Notes: generated from the sequence alone by a model not told the origin. A DNA stretch of 64,000 bases from Enoplosus armatus (GCF_043641665.1 NC_092190.1:10937548-11001547), one strand, 5' to 3'; positions 1 through 12,369 are shown, counted from the first letter of the stretch. Made by a program: numbers and translations.

Positions 1-407
1 GGAATTGCAACACTTTTTGGTATTTTCCCTTTTTGTTTAAGGAAAATACATTTTTTATAACCCATTACCGACTCACGATATCTGTTTCTCTTCTTCTGAA
101 CTACTTGTTCAGCAGATGAGCTGCCTGTTTGAACGAGCAGGAGTAGCTTGAATACTAGGATTTATTTTCTATATTCTTCGTTTGAATTTCATTATATTAT
201 ATATCATAGCTTATATTATATCATATCAAGCTTTAGCTAAACTTTTAACCAGATTTTACGCGCCCAATCAAGCAAATAGAAGAACAGCTCAAACCTTTGA
301 AACTGCGCAGTTGAGCAACGACTGATAAGTAAACAACATTGCATTTTAACTTACCTCGCGCATTCAAGAAAACAGATCCCGCCTGATAGAGGAATCTATC
401 TCACATG

Positions 408-735
408 TTAAAGCTGCTCAGTGCGGGTCCCAGCAGGTGAAGTTATCTCCATGCCGTCTTGGTTTTTATTTAGTCGAGTCGAACTAAAGAGCTGAAGGCA
501 GGACGCGGGTTTAGGTTTGCCCTCGTGTGAAAAGGCGACGCGGTGCCGCTCGTCCTCCTCCCTGTCCGTCATGGTGTCAGGCGCACATCACATCCTTCAG
601 TAAGTGACAACCTCGCCTGTTCGCCCCCCGTAGAAGTGGAGCGAGGAGACGACACGCGTTGTTGTCCAAACCTCTTCTCTTCTCTCACTTTCAGATGAGA
701 CGCGCCAACACGCAGTGCAGAGCTTTATGAGTTAG
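408..735. promoter_or_regulatory. CpG-rich patch, candidate promoter at the left edge
   Basis: This stretch is visibly richer in CG dinucleotides than its AT-rich surroundings (for example around 505-560 and 640-665). On the + strand a ten-codon frame starts at 571 and runs to a TAA that overlaps a good donor-like sequence (CAGTAAGTG, 598-606). On the - strand a 54-codon frame runs from 572 down to 408. The sequence looks like an unmethylated promoter island with a possible first exon. No downstream exon could be matched and I recognise neither peptide. It could serve a gene lying mostly to the left of the window. Confidence 0.35.
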
Positions 736-3700
736 ATGTGTTTTGAGGTGCTGACGTTTAAAAGGTTACAACCCTGTGAACTTATTAGCAGCCTTGTTGT
801 CGATGAAATAAATTGATTATGGTCTACTAGACGTGAACATACTTCCATGACGCCATTTTCCCCTGGATTTCCTGTTAGTATAAGGTCAAGTGAGCACCTG
901 TGTGTCTAAATAAAAAGAAACCCCAGTGAAATTTGTCTTGTAGTCTCATCGCCAAAACAAATTGCCGCCTAGTCTGCCTGTTAAAACTGGAACAATAAAA
1001 CCAGGGACAGCTCATTGTTGCCTTTGACCGAAGATCTGAAGTCATATCTGTGAAGCCTGAGCTGCTGAGGAGAGTTTTAAAAGCCCAAATGGGCCTGTAG
1101 ATAACTGGGATCCTGTAAACCACGATGCACAACATTTGGTTTGGTCATAAACTGTTAATTTCACCAGAGCACATGCTTTGCCATTTGGAGCACTTTAATA
1201 GGCCCAGTGCTGAAAGAGATACAGGGTGAGGGATAAGCAGTCTGTGTGAGGGCTGAAAGTCAAAAAGCTAATTTAACCAAGCAAGTTTAATAAAGGCCAC
1301 TCAATCTGGTGCCTTTTTATTGCAACATATGTACAGTATGTATGTACAAAAGCCTGATATTGTGGTTCAGTTTGTGTTTATAGGCTGGTGTGTGGTAGGT
1401 GTGGTGGCATTTTAGACTCTTGGAGGGAAATGTCAGTGCTAATCATTACTAACATAATCATTGTGAGTAAATCACCAAAGGGCCTCAGCCTCTGTACCGA
1501 TGGTGGAAAATGTCTCCTCAGACACTGTCAGAAATGGCACCATAAACGCTCAGCAGGGATCCTGTGTGATTATTGAGAAGGCTTTGGCATATGGCTAACA
1601 TCATTAACGTCCCCTCTCCTAGACGTGACCGTTTCTGTCTTGTCGAATTGGGAAATATCATCCTGGATACGCTGCTCGTCGCAGGACGATTCTCAGAATT
1701 GTTGTTAGCAAACATTAATATTTGCACACCCTTCTCAGTGATGACCTGATTGATTCGAGGGCAGGAAATGCATCCTGTACTTAGCATTTCTTCAGCCTGG
1801 TTATACTTAATGTAGCTGTTCCATTGATTTGGATATGGGATGTATATTGAGGTATTTGGAGTGCACATTGTCTCAAACACTTTCATTTCCACTGACTGTA
1901 AGATCACATGTAGACTCTTGGAAAAAAGTGAAAACAGCAATGGTGAAAAAGAGACACGTCCTTATTTAGGGATGTATATGATATTCAGGAGGATGCCATG
2001 AGGATAGTTTTGGCTCTGTGGTATACAGCCTCTCTGCCAGAATGAGAGGACCATGTCCCCCTCAGGGAGAGTTGAGGGTCAGTGGGTGAAGTGTTGGCAT
2101 GGTCATGGGAGTGTGTGTGTGCAGTGAATGTAGAGTGTGTTTGCAGAACACCTGAAAAAATCTAAATAGATGCATACCCTATGTGGCTGGGCAAATAGGG
2201 GCATGTATGATGAATCTAGAAGTATTATGAGATCTAAAAATGTCACTTTCTGTCCATCAAAACATTTAATAGTTAACTGTATATATATGTATATATATTA
2301 CAATCATGTACATCCTGAAGAAAATGGTCATTTATTACCATCTAACAATCAATACCATCCATGTAGAGGCATGAAGCTGGCTGAAGCTCTTGGTGCTGAG
2401 ATTATTTATGAAAACAAAAAACAACCAAACCTAAAAAACTACACCTAAAGTAAACACTAGAGACACAAACACAATTTTACTTGTTTATTATTTCACTGAA
2501 AGAGATTTTTGTGTCATGAGCTCAAATCTTCATCTCAGTAGGACGCGGCATTTTAACATTTTAGCAAGGCACTGCAGACGTAAATAAGTCAATCTTGGCT
2601 AACTCTCATTTCCATTTTATTCAATGTTCATTAATGTGTACAGTCTCTAATAAATGCAAAAAATACGAAATAGTGCATATAAGATACTGCAGCTTGGCAT
2701 CAACAAATCAGGGTAAGATATACACACTTCTCTGAAATTTCTTTATTTACAGTAAGAGCTCTGATAGAAACCTCTTTTATCTAAAGGCTCCATGTTTGAC
2801 TGCAGTCTATCTTCACAGTAGGTCTGATGAACAGATAATGCCTGATCCCTCCACATCTGTCAGAACTTCAACTCTACACTGCAGATTGGGGATAAGCTCA
2901 GACACCTGGCTAGGTCTAATGATGCAATGCCATGGAGATGTCAAACACCACCCAGGCATTTTTAATGATCTATTTTATTTCCAAATGCATTAAAAATATT
3001 CAAATCAGGTAATGAAAAAAGTCCGGACTGTGGTTGTAAAACCGGACCTTCTGTGGACAACACTTTAAAAACAACCACTTGATTTCACTCGAATCCCTTG
3101 TGAACATATTGTAGGAGGACTTTAAGGTTCTGTTCCCTTTGCTACAATCCACCTTGTCTCCCTTGTGCCCCCCCCCACCCCCCCCACACTTTTTTTTTAC
3201 ACCAATTCTCCTGGGTTTAACTCCTCGTCTGTCTCCGCCTGGACACCATCTGTTTAAAGGCCAGAGCCACAAACCTCACAATTTCATCTCCTCCTCCTCA
3301 TCTGCTCATGCATGCACATGTGCATCTGTGTGTTAACAAATATGTGTGTGCAAAATCTTTTGCTCTCACCACAGTAAAACTTTACGTCAAGGCGTGTGCA
3401 ACATCTGTATTTCAGTGGTGAAAATGTTTGTGTTGACCCACTGTGTTTGTTTGTGTTTACATATATTACTGCAGGTTTAAGTCCACCTTTCCTCTCTTTC
3501 TTTAAATCACTTCCTTCTGTCATGTCCGTTTGCCAGTTTCTGTGACCCTCATGTGTTACACTGTAAATGCAAATTAAGTAGTTTAATTTTAATGTGGTCC
3601 CTGTTTTTTTCCCACCCCCCTCCCTCAGTTCTCCTCCCTGTCTGGTTACCATCTGCTGTCATATATTGTTTCTGCTGATTTGGATTCAGATGACACCTAA

Positions 3701-3972
3701 TCGATCAGCTTTGTCACCATGGCTACAGCAAGAGGAGGAAGAGGGGAGTGGAGGATGGGAAGAGAGGTGAGACGTTACAGCAGCTCTGCTGCATTTCTCA
3801 AGGTTTTTGGCACAACTTCCATTAGAACTTTATCTTTTCTTATTAATTATTGAAGGAAAATGAGGCACTTTAGACAATAATGTCAATGATCAAAGTATTC
3901 ATCACAAATTACAGCCACATGAATAATGCATTTGTTGAGATTAAAAATGAACAAGAATTGACTGATTGTCTC
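736..3972. other. Intergenic, no gene seen
   Basis: AT-rich sequence. The longest open frame (140 codons, - strand, 1518-1940) has no recognisable family signature. A pyrimidine-rich low-complexity patch with runs of C and T sits near 3168-3200. No splice-linked exons or RNA genes were seen. Confidence 0.5.
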
Positions 3973-4246
3973 AGGGCTGCTACAAACAATTACTTTGATT
4001 GTTGATTATTCTGGTGGGGATTTATTTCAATTAATAAATCAAACATTAAGCCTTTAAAAGATAAAATATTGAAATAAAGAATAATGCCCAGACCCCAAGG
4101 TGATGTTCTCCAGTTGCTTTTTTTGTCCAATCATGGGTCAGAAACCTGAAGATACTAAATGTACAATGATACAAAACAGAGGGAAACAGGGAATGTTTAT
4201 CACTTTTGCTGGATGTATGACTTCAATGATTAATCAATTAATCAAG
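3973..4246 (+). repeat. Left part of a teleost MITE-like element, interrupted by a LINE
   Basis: It begins AGGGCTGCTACAAACAATTA and includes a stretch ending in TGATTAATCAATTAATC. From memory this matches a very common fish repeat that starts with 'ctagggctgcaactaacgatt' and is full of ATTAATCGATTA motifs. The matching right end resumes at about 4748, after the L2 fragment, so the element seems to have been split by the LINE. Identification rests on remembered consensus, not on a search. Confidence 0.5.
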
Positions 4247-4747
4247 GCCCCTCAACATCTGCCGGACTATGCTGAGGATGTTTTATGAGTCTGTGGTGGC
4301 CAGTGCTATCGTCTATCCTCTATGCTGTTGTATGCTGGGGCAGCAGGCTGAGGGTGGCGGACTCCAACAGACTCAATAAACTGATCTGCAAGGCCAGTGA
4401 CGTTGTGGGGGTGGAGTTGGACTCTCTGACGGTGGTGTCAGAGAGGAGGATGCTGTCCGAGCTACGGGTCATCTTGGACAATGTCTCACATCCTCTCCAT
4501 GACGTGCTGGTCAGACACAAGAGCAGCTTCAGCGAAAGACTCATTCCACCCAAATGCACAACAGAGCGCCACAGGAAATTATTCCTGCCTGAGGCCATCA
4601 AACTTTTCAACTTTTATATCTTATATTTGTACATACTTCTCATTTCTAAATTTATGCTACTTTCCACTCTTGAATGGGAGCACCTGTAACTGTGTAATTT
4701 CCCCCCGGGGATCAATAAAGTATTTCTGATTCTGTTTCTGATTCTGA
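4247..4747 (+). mobile_element. 5'-truncated L2-type LINE, C-terminal end of reverse transcriptase ORF
   Basis: The reading frame starting near 4285 encodes the C-terminal end of a non-LTR retrotransposon ORF2 of L2/CR1 type. Hallmarks are AVVCWGSRL, LNKLICKASDVVGV, ERRMLSELRVILDNVSHPLH, and a basic stretch followed by LPEAIKLFN. It ends with a short 3'UTR containing CAATAAAG and a tail of TCTGATTCTGTT-type repeats, typical of L2 3' ends. The upstream part (FYESVVASA, near 4276-4310) is in a different frame, so a frameshift lies around 4310-4320. With no N-terminal or catalytic part it is dead on arrival, the usual result of incomplete target-primed reverse transcription. Confidence 0.85.
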
Positions 4748-4804
4748 AAATAGATAGTGATTGATTTTCTGTTGATCGGCTAATCGATTAATTTCAGTTA
4801 AGCT
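4748..4804 (+). repeat. Right end of the MITE-like element split by the LINE
   Basis: Contains GCTAATCGATTAATTTCAGT, resembling the right terminal part of the same repeat whose left part lies at 3973-4246. The L2 tail sits directly against it. Confidence 0.45.
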
Positions 4805-7800
4805 AAATAAAGTTTCTAATAATACAATAAATTAATGATTGATGGAGCAGTTCTTTCAAGGAAATTGAAAGAAGTGATACCAAGTTTGTGCCAAAGTAAA
4901 GTGAAGTGAAGAGCTGTGCTATAATTTAATTCAGTGGAGTTGTCCCCTTGTCTTCTGTTTATTGACAACAAAACAAGCAATCTGCCCATCACCTTAACAA
5001 GTTTTTGTACAGTTTCAATTCCAATCTGGCGCTTAGTTCAGCTTTGTTTTCAGGCCAGGGCAGAAAAATTCCCAACTGTAAAGTAAGAGAAAGAACAACC
5101 CAGAGAAGCAGGATGAAGCAGTTACAAAATAGAACTGATAAAGAGAAGCTTAAATGGAAAAGCAGAGTAGACTGATTTGTTGCACACCTGAGAATAACAC
5201 CGGGGAATGCCTGTATGAGGTTTTATGTGAGTTAAAATTCAAGAGTTATCTCCTTCAAATTTAAAAGCAGCAACTTCAATTTGTTGCTTACTCTAACCAC
5301 TTAAATAGGACTTCTGCTCAGCTAATTCAGTGCGACAGACATTACAGAGGACACCTGTTTCTAACTCCTCAGGGGCAGAGATAAAGACAGAGATAAAGAC
5401 AGAGACTTTCACTTCAGTCGGAGAATTTACTCTGGAAGCAGTGACTCATGCACAAGGTTTGTCTGTCGTCCCCTCTATTAACAATGTAACTCAGCGTTTT
5501 GCTGCTAGACGCTGTCACGGTTCGGTGAACATCACTTCAACGCGCTGCCTTCAGGGGCTTTGGATCACAAAACCTTACTTGGCTGACAAACATATAGTAA
5601 GTGACTTATTATCCCGATAAGGACGGAAGAGAAGGAAAATATGTGAGCATAGACTGAGATTATAATATGCTGCATTGACTGGTCCATTGAAGTATAGCAG
5701 ATATATAAATATTTTCAAACTAAAGTTATAAAATGTAAAAAGAGACTTCAGAAAAGGAAATGTTGCTCTTGTTGCTTAAAACATAAAGCACAACTACAAT
5801 GGCAGGGAGCATTTAAAATGAAAAGAAAAAAACATTTCAACTTTGCACAATGTCAATTCTACTTTCTTTTCCTTTTTTTCTTTATTTTTTGTTGCAAGAA
5901 GAGGCTTGTATATCTCCCTGTTTTGGGACCATCCGTTGCCAGACAACTCCCATTCACAGCCGTCAGCTATAGCAGACCCTTATCACCCCTTTATAACTGA
6001 ACTGAGGGCAGTTTAGTGGTTTGATATAAGAACAGCCAGGAATGTGAACTGATAAAAAGTTTCCAGATTTCAGCAGACAATCCGGACTGAGCAGAGCATC
6101 TTTGAACACAGTAATAAGGAGAGCATTGTGAGATGTTAACATTCATCCAAAGGGAGGCTACCACTGATGTGTGAGGAACTGAAAGTGTGAGAAAGATTAG
6201 ATTACACTTTTCTCTCTTGAGGCTGTCATTGTTTTCCATCATTATAGATATCAGAATGAGAATCCCTTGATATGGAAAGAAATGTTTTGATCTTGTCTCA
6301 GTTTCTTCCCAACATATATTCATTAACTCTGTGATTTTGAGAGCTACCTCAGTGGGGATGTTTTCAGTCTTAGTCACACTGTTCCACCCATCCTACAGTA
6401 TGAATATTAATAGAAAATGATCATGACCTCCACCTTGAGATCAGTACGCTGTGCCTGCTGTGACACATGAAAAAGGTTATGTATGTTTTTTGATTCATTC
6501 AACAGTAAAGAGGCCTTTTATTTATGTTCACCATCTCTCTTTATCCGTCTGTGTCTGACCTTAAAGTAAAAAGTCAGAGGATGAAAGAGTTCAAGGAGAA
6601 TGAATCAGCCCACTTTTAAGGTGATGTTCAAGTTATCTACAATTAAATTTGGCAAATGATTTGATACATATGTTATTCTTTAGCCAAAACGTGGTGTATA
6701 AGAGGTTTTCTTATGCTCGGTCATCTTTGCTGCATATCTGAGGAAGCAGCCGGTGATGTCAGCATTCACTCAAGTAAACGGGTAGTTTTTAAGGATACAG
6801 CAGATGTACCCTCTTGTGGCCACTTGTGTTTCATTAGAAAATCATAATAACAGCTTGTGAAACCCCAGAAGCAGCTGGTTGATATAAATGTATAAAACTG
6901 AGCTCTGGTCTGATCTGAATATAATGTTTTTACCAATCACAATTTTTTTTTTATTACATCTTCCAACTTCAAACTTTGTGTGAATATCCAGCAATGGTGC
7001 AACTGCTGCCGTGTCAAAGTCATGAGGAAGGGTGATTTCCTTGCTGCATGTGATGCAACATGGCGCTTACTGGTCTATGCTGCTCTCTAGTGGACTAGTA
7101 CATGCTGTTTAACTACCTTGCTGGAGAAAAGTAATTTCATAGAAGTTATTTCATGTAATTTAATCACAGACACACACACATACGTTTGGCTGTCTAATAC
7201 AGCTAATAAACTCATTATCAACTTCTGTTAAAAGTTAAGTAAAAGTAACTGAGTTTCAGGTGATATGAGTAACTCAATTTCTGTGTTTAACTTCTCAGGG
7301 CTGTGTTTACATGGAAAATAAATGTGGTCCGGGATAGTGACACTGTCTTAAAGAGCTGCTATTTGTCATTCGTGTTTTTCTACTATAATCAGAGAATTAT
7401 AGTTCAGAGAAGTTTTATCAATTGATTATGATGATGAAACAGTGGAGGAAGTGCCAAGTTTAGCATTTCTTAAAAAGCTACTTTAAAGGCCTCTGCAAGA
7501 CCTAACCTTCCTCCAGCTGAAACAACTTGAATGACTTTTAATTTGTATCCCTGCCAGGCAGCAGTGCTGAGAGAGAGAAGTATCACAGTAAATCCTGGAG
7601 CTCTGTTTACTTATAGTCATTCCAGTGATTAGATCAGTGACATTAATCTGTAAAAGGTTGCAGTTTGCATGCTTTACAGTGATTCTGTTCTGACAATATG
7701 GAGCCACAATTCATGACTCGCCATCTGGATGGTTATTACTCACTTTGGCCTTAACCTCCTAAAGCTCTGGCAGATATTCACAAACTGTGATTAAACCATA

Positions 7801-9987
7801 AACTGCACCAAATCAATCTTTTCACTGGAAGAGAAACTGGGCACCATCTAGTGGTAAAAAGCAGGAGGGAAATTTCTGTCTGGTAGGAAAATGGATGGAT
7901 TATGGGGTAATGAACTCCTGCGCACAGATGTCGTAAAGGCTCTCTGCACCCACCCCATCGCCATCTTGCCTCTTTTCAGTGACATTTTGCAGGTTATCCA
8001 GACACTGCACCGCAACTTTAGTATTCTGAGTCCAAAGCTTCCTGACACAGCAGATCCACTTCCCACAGGTATTATATACAAGAAACTATGGGATACTGTA
8101 CAAAATTTAATATATAATCATCAAAGGAAACCTGTGATGCAGGTTATATTTTCTTTAGGCAGAACTGTTCTGCTTCCAAACATATTTAAATTTCTTTACT
8201 AATTTTAATGTAGATCTTCTGCAGCTGGATGTGTTGTCCTTATTCAGCTTAGAGTCTTAATATGAAATGACTCAGATCAGTATCAGGAGCAAGAAAGGAG
8301 ATATTGGGACTTCCTTATTTTTAATCTTTTTCCAACAAAAAGTGTGAACAACTGTCACTTCTAGCAGATGCTCTGGCTTAGGGGCCTCTTGACCCCTTTG
8401 GCCACTGGTAGGCCCCTTTGATAATCGCGCCATGGGTAGGTTAGTGTTGTCCTGCCACATTTACAAGAAATATTATAATCTTATTTTACTTTTGTAGTAT
8501 CTGGATATTTATTTATATAATTTAAGTGCAGTAAGTAGAAGGATTTTATTTAAAGTTTGGCAATATCTAAAAAGGACCAAATTGCTGTATTTCCTGACAT
8601 TGGCCATATGATGGCACTGTAGGCTACATTTTCACATTATTATCCAGCATTTATTATAAAGACAAACAAGATAATACAAGTATGTATGTAACTTTTTTAT
8701 GCCCCTATGTACTCATAATTAAATGGTTGTGGTTATATGTAAAGGAGCTCCTAAAGATGGGCTGCATATGTTCCTTTTATGTTGTATGTCCAGAATAAGA
8801 CACGTAAACTGGGATCAAATTCTTGAGCAGCACACACCAAATACCTGACACATGTAGTAGAAAGAGTGAAACATACTTGTGAGCACATCATGCAGTGCTG
8901 CAACAAATCGGTTGGGCATCATGTCGCTCAATACATCACAATCCATGAAAACATACCTCCCAGCAAAACACATGATCCCTTCCTGTCACAACAGAGGGAA
9001 TGCAGCCAGAGGCTCAATATGAAGCACAATGAAGACCAACATACGAGTGTGGTGATGGTGTAAAAAACACAGAGTGGCCACAGAGATGAAAAGAGTAAAC
9101 CTCATAAACACCAAAATTCCTCATAATTTTAAACATTAAGAATGCATGTAGTGGTTTGACAAATACTGTATCTACCAACCAGTAAAACTCAAATCAATCT
9201 CAGTAAGTGAGAAAAGGGAGAGACAATGGGAAGAAAGATAGCTGACAAAGCGTATCCATATGTCCCACGCATGTGGTGTGCCTGCATGCATGTGCGCCTA
9301 TGTAGTTCTTCATTAACCCCTCCTCCTCACAGTGGCTGGATAAATGGGACTTAAGACTGATTTTGATCCCAGATGTGTGCCAGCTCATGTCTGCCTTTGA
9401 TGTCCATTGCAGAGTCTATTTTTTTTTTTTTAAAGGGCAACGTTCGTGAGTGGGCTCGACCGCAGGCAACTGTTTCTTTAGAGGAAAGTAATGTAAAGGA
9501 AAACAGAGCTGGAAACCAGTAACAGTAGAGTGAGAGGATCACTCAGCCACATCTGCTTCATGTGGTTTGAAGACATCAGGAGTGGCACACAATTTTTTAA
9601 ACATCTTGTACACAGACACGCATGCTCTCAAATATCCACGCGGTTACAGTATAAAAGACACGAAAACAGAGACGCAGACAAACATACGCTCAGACTCAAA
9701 TGGGAAAATCACACATTGCCCTGAAGTAGAAGATGTATGCGCAAGAGTACTATTGTAAACTCATCCTGTGTTTAAACAGGCTAAATCTGCAGCTGGCTTT
9801 GCTGATAAAACCTACATATTCTTAGTGGTACGTAAATTCCACTCCCTGTTAAAAAATGCTGTCCAGATTCAGTGAAAGATGTGGATGAGAAGCCTGAGAG
9901 ATACTCCCCCAGTGCCAGCTGATTGATTGATGACCTTGATTGCTGATTGACAGAACCTGTGAGAGTGCAAATGAGCCAGGCTTGGTG
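4805..9987. other. Intergenic, no gene seen
   Basis: AT-rich DNA. The longest open frame (128 codons, - strand, 5991-6377) is unremarkable. A locally GC-richer block at about 7890-8080 is open on both strands for 60-70 codons but matches nothing I know. Three CTCF-like motifs in the same orientation lie at 6806, 7078 and 7839. A poly-T run lies at 9419-9431. Confidence 0.5.
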
Positions 9988-9995
9988 TATAAAAA
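9988..9995 (+). promoter_or_regulatory. TATA box of the nqo1-like gene
   Basis: TATAAAAA lies 107 bases before the start codon. That places a transcription start near 10020 and a 5'UTR of about 75 bases. No perfect antioxidant response element (TGACnnnGC) was seen by eye in the 600 bases upstream. Confidence 0.55.
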
Positions 9996-10094
9996 AAAGC
10001 ATCTTGACATTTGCTCCAGAATGAGCAGCACTCTCCATCCAACAGACCAGCTAATTGTAAAGCTCATAATTTCCAGTTGACATCTTGCTTCAGA

Positions 10095-11348
10095 ATGGGT
10101 GAGGTTTTTTTATTTTGTGTTTCACTTGCAAAGTTTCTGAGCTGATGTGTGCTTATTGTAATATTTTTAATCTTTGATTCTTGGTTTTGGCAGCAAAGAA
10201 AGTGTTGATTGTGTATGCCCACCAGAGCTCTGGCTCATTCAACGCTGCAGCCAAAAATGCTGCTGTGGAAGTTTTGACAGCTAAGGGCTGCACAGTAGAA
10301 GTATCTGACCTGTATGCCATGAAGTTTACGGCCACTGCTACTGCTGAGGACATCACTGGTATCTAAATCTTACAGGCATTAAAGTTCAGCTTTTGATTGC
10401 TCTTCAGAATTGCAGGCAGCATGTATTTTGTCTCTACAGGTGAAGTTAAGAATGCCAATCACTTCCGTTATGCAGAGGAGACCAAACTGGCATGGGAGGC
10501 AGGAAAACTGTCTGCTGACATCACTGAAGAACAACGTAAACTCACTGAGGCAGATCTCATCATCTTTCAGGTAGAGCCTGAGAGACTGTAATGTGTTGGC
10601 GCTGAGCCCTCTACGTTAAAACTAATGTTAAACCCTACTTCTCAGTTCCCGATGTACTGGTTCACTCTTCCTGCTATCATGAAGGGCTGGATAGACAGGG
10701 TGCTCACACTGGGCTTTGCCTACTCACAAGAGAAGCGATACAGCCAGGGAATCTTCAAGGTAAGGGATCAAATCAAGAGCTTTGCATTACTAGGCTTAAG
10801 GCTTCACCCCATTTTTTTTATTTGACTCTCTGCACAGGACAAGAAAGCCGTGCTGTCCTTCACCACTGGGTCTCATGAGTCCATGTTCAGTTCAAATGGG
10901 ATTAATGGAGACATGAATGTCACACTGTGGCCACTGCAGGTACTGCCTCAAGATAAATGGACTCAACCAAGCATGAAATGGTCTGTTAACTGGCAAACAT
11001 AACACTTCACGTGACTATATCAACACTAAAGTTAATTTCTCTTTCCAGAATGGCATCCTGCACTACTGTGGATTCCAGGTTCTGGCCCCTCAGATCTTCT
11101 GGGCCCCATCTCATGTTCCCTCTGAGGCACGCAGCACCATGCTCGAAGGCTGGCGTACACGACTGCAAGGCCTTCTAGGAGAAGAACAACTTTCCTTCAC
11201 TCCTTTGGACTGCTTCGATGGGGAGAAGGGTTTCCAGCTGAAGCCTGAGGTCCGTGAGAAACATGCCACCAAGGAGTTTGGACTGACCGTGGGGATCCAC
11301 CTGGGCAAGCCTCTACCACCCAACAACCAGATGAAAGCTGGAGTCTGA
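10095..11348 (+). CDS. nqo1: NAD(P)H quinone dehydrogenase (NQO1-like), six exons
   Basis: Flavodoxin-fold, FAD-dependent cytosolic enzyme that reduces quinones to hydroquinones by two-electron transfer from NAD(P)H. Exons read 10095-10098, 10194-10358, 10440-10570, 10646-10759, 10838-10939 and 11049-11348. All have GT/AG borders and tiny introns (75-109 bases), and they join to 271 residues against 274 in human NQO1. The one-codon-plus-one-base first exon matches the family's tiny first coding exon. Recognisable blocks are [10 protein letters not shown] (FAD site), [59 protein letters not shown] and the C-terminal [12 protein letters not shown] that NQO2 lacks. The N-terminus reads like NQO2 while the length and C-terminus are NQO1-type, consistent with a fish gene close to the tetrapod NQO1/NQO2 split. 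Positions equivalent to mammalian Tyr128, Tyr155 and His161 read Gln, Phe and Asn. Assignment is firm; orthology (nqo1 versus a nqo1/nqo2 co-orthologue) is not. Confidence 0.95.
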
Positions 11349-11390
11349 ATGCTGCAGGGTCTTAAGTGTCAGGCTTGTCTTTAATTGTAT

Positions 11391-11396
11391 AATAAA
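11391..11396 (+). terminator. nqo1: Poly(A) signal of the nqo1-like gene
   Basis: AATAAA lies 43 bases after the stop codon, giving a very short 3'UTR. The same AATAAAGCTT context is preserved in the downstream exon-6 relic. Confidence 0.8.
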
Positions 11397-12129
11397 GCTT
11401 GACTAAAATTCTTACTCATTTCTTAAACCCTTGGAACAGACACAGTCTTGGTAATTTAGTCATGAAGACTGGATTCATGTACTGAATGTACAAGAGGTAC
11501 TGCCAAGAAATATTGAAGTTAAATGACTTGGTGTAATGTGGTCAGCATTTGCACAATATTTCAATCTAAAGTCTTGGTTGTAATAATTCACCTCTGGGTT
11601 GTCTCATGAATCGCTCAGCTTTAATGGAGACCCTCAGTAAATATTAGAGGAAACCAGAAGTATTTTAATGGGCCATTTTCTAGACAAATCGCTAAGTATT
11701 AGGCCACATGTTGTCCATTCTCAAGCTTCTGCTTGGATCTTATTGGCAAATATTTCACTGTTAATGGGTATGCAACACTACAGTACTTTCTATGCCACAG
11801 ACTTTCATTTTCAGATGTAGAGGTTAGTGGTTACACTTTTTCATATATTTTTTCCCTTCAGTTTACAACTTGGCCCTAAAACCTTATTACAAAGTACATT
11901 GGTAGGATTCTTATTCAGACACCCAGTCATTAAGATTTTGTTTACTTTAATCATTGCTGAATTGATAATGTATCAGCTGTTTGACCCTGACCTTGTGCGA
12001 ATTCCTTTTTTTTTTTTTTTTTTTTACTTTAATGGCCATATTGGTCTTTCATGTAAAATCTCTATTTTAATCTTTTTGTATAGTGCCTTTTGTAGCTCTT
12101 AAAGCACGTTGCATTTGTCCCATCTCTAG

Positions 12130-12369
12130 AATAGTATTCTGGTTCTGAGCCTTCAGATTTGCTGATCCTCTTGGGAGAAACGCCCCTCTCCTCTTGGATT
12201 GCTTTGATGGGAAGAAGAGTTTCCAGCTGAAGTCTATTTGAAATATGCTAAGCAAGGACTTTGCTCTGACGGTGGAAACCCACCTGGGGAAACCACTCCT
12301 ACCCAACAGCCAGATCAAAGCTGGAGGGTAATGATAAACACTGCTCTCCTGGTTCTTCAAGAGCAATAA
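12130..12369 (+). pseudogene. Relic of a duplicated nqo1 exon 6 with its poly(A) signal
   Basis: The sequence follows exon 6 of the upstream gene closely. It has a TTCTGGTTCTGAGCCTTCAG block (FQVLAPQ region), then CTTGGATTGCTTTGATGGGA (LDCFDG), TTCCAGCTGAAG (FQLK), then stretches matching FGLTV, HLGKPL and NQMKAG, and AATAAAGCTT at 12364. About 70 bases of the exon are missing after the first block. The frame breaks to an in-frame TGA where the parent reads PEVREK. I see no counterparts of exons 1-5 between 11397 and 12130, so this is a partial tandem duplicate, not a retrocopy. A long antisense frame across it is a by-product. Confidence 0.85.

Noticed and set aside
1518..1940. 140-codon minus-strand frame
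   Set aside because: AT-rich, no recognisable domain, no start context or splice signals that support a gene.
9539..9547. TCACTCAGC as an antioxidant response element for nqo1
   Set aside because: One mismatch at an essential core base (TGACTCAGC expected) and 450 bases from the TATA box. Too weak to annotate.
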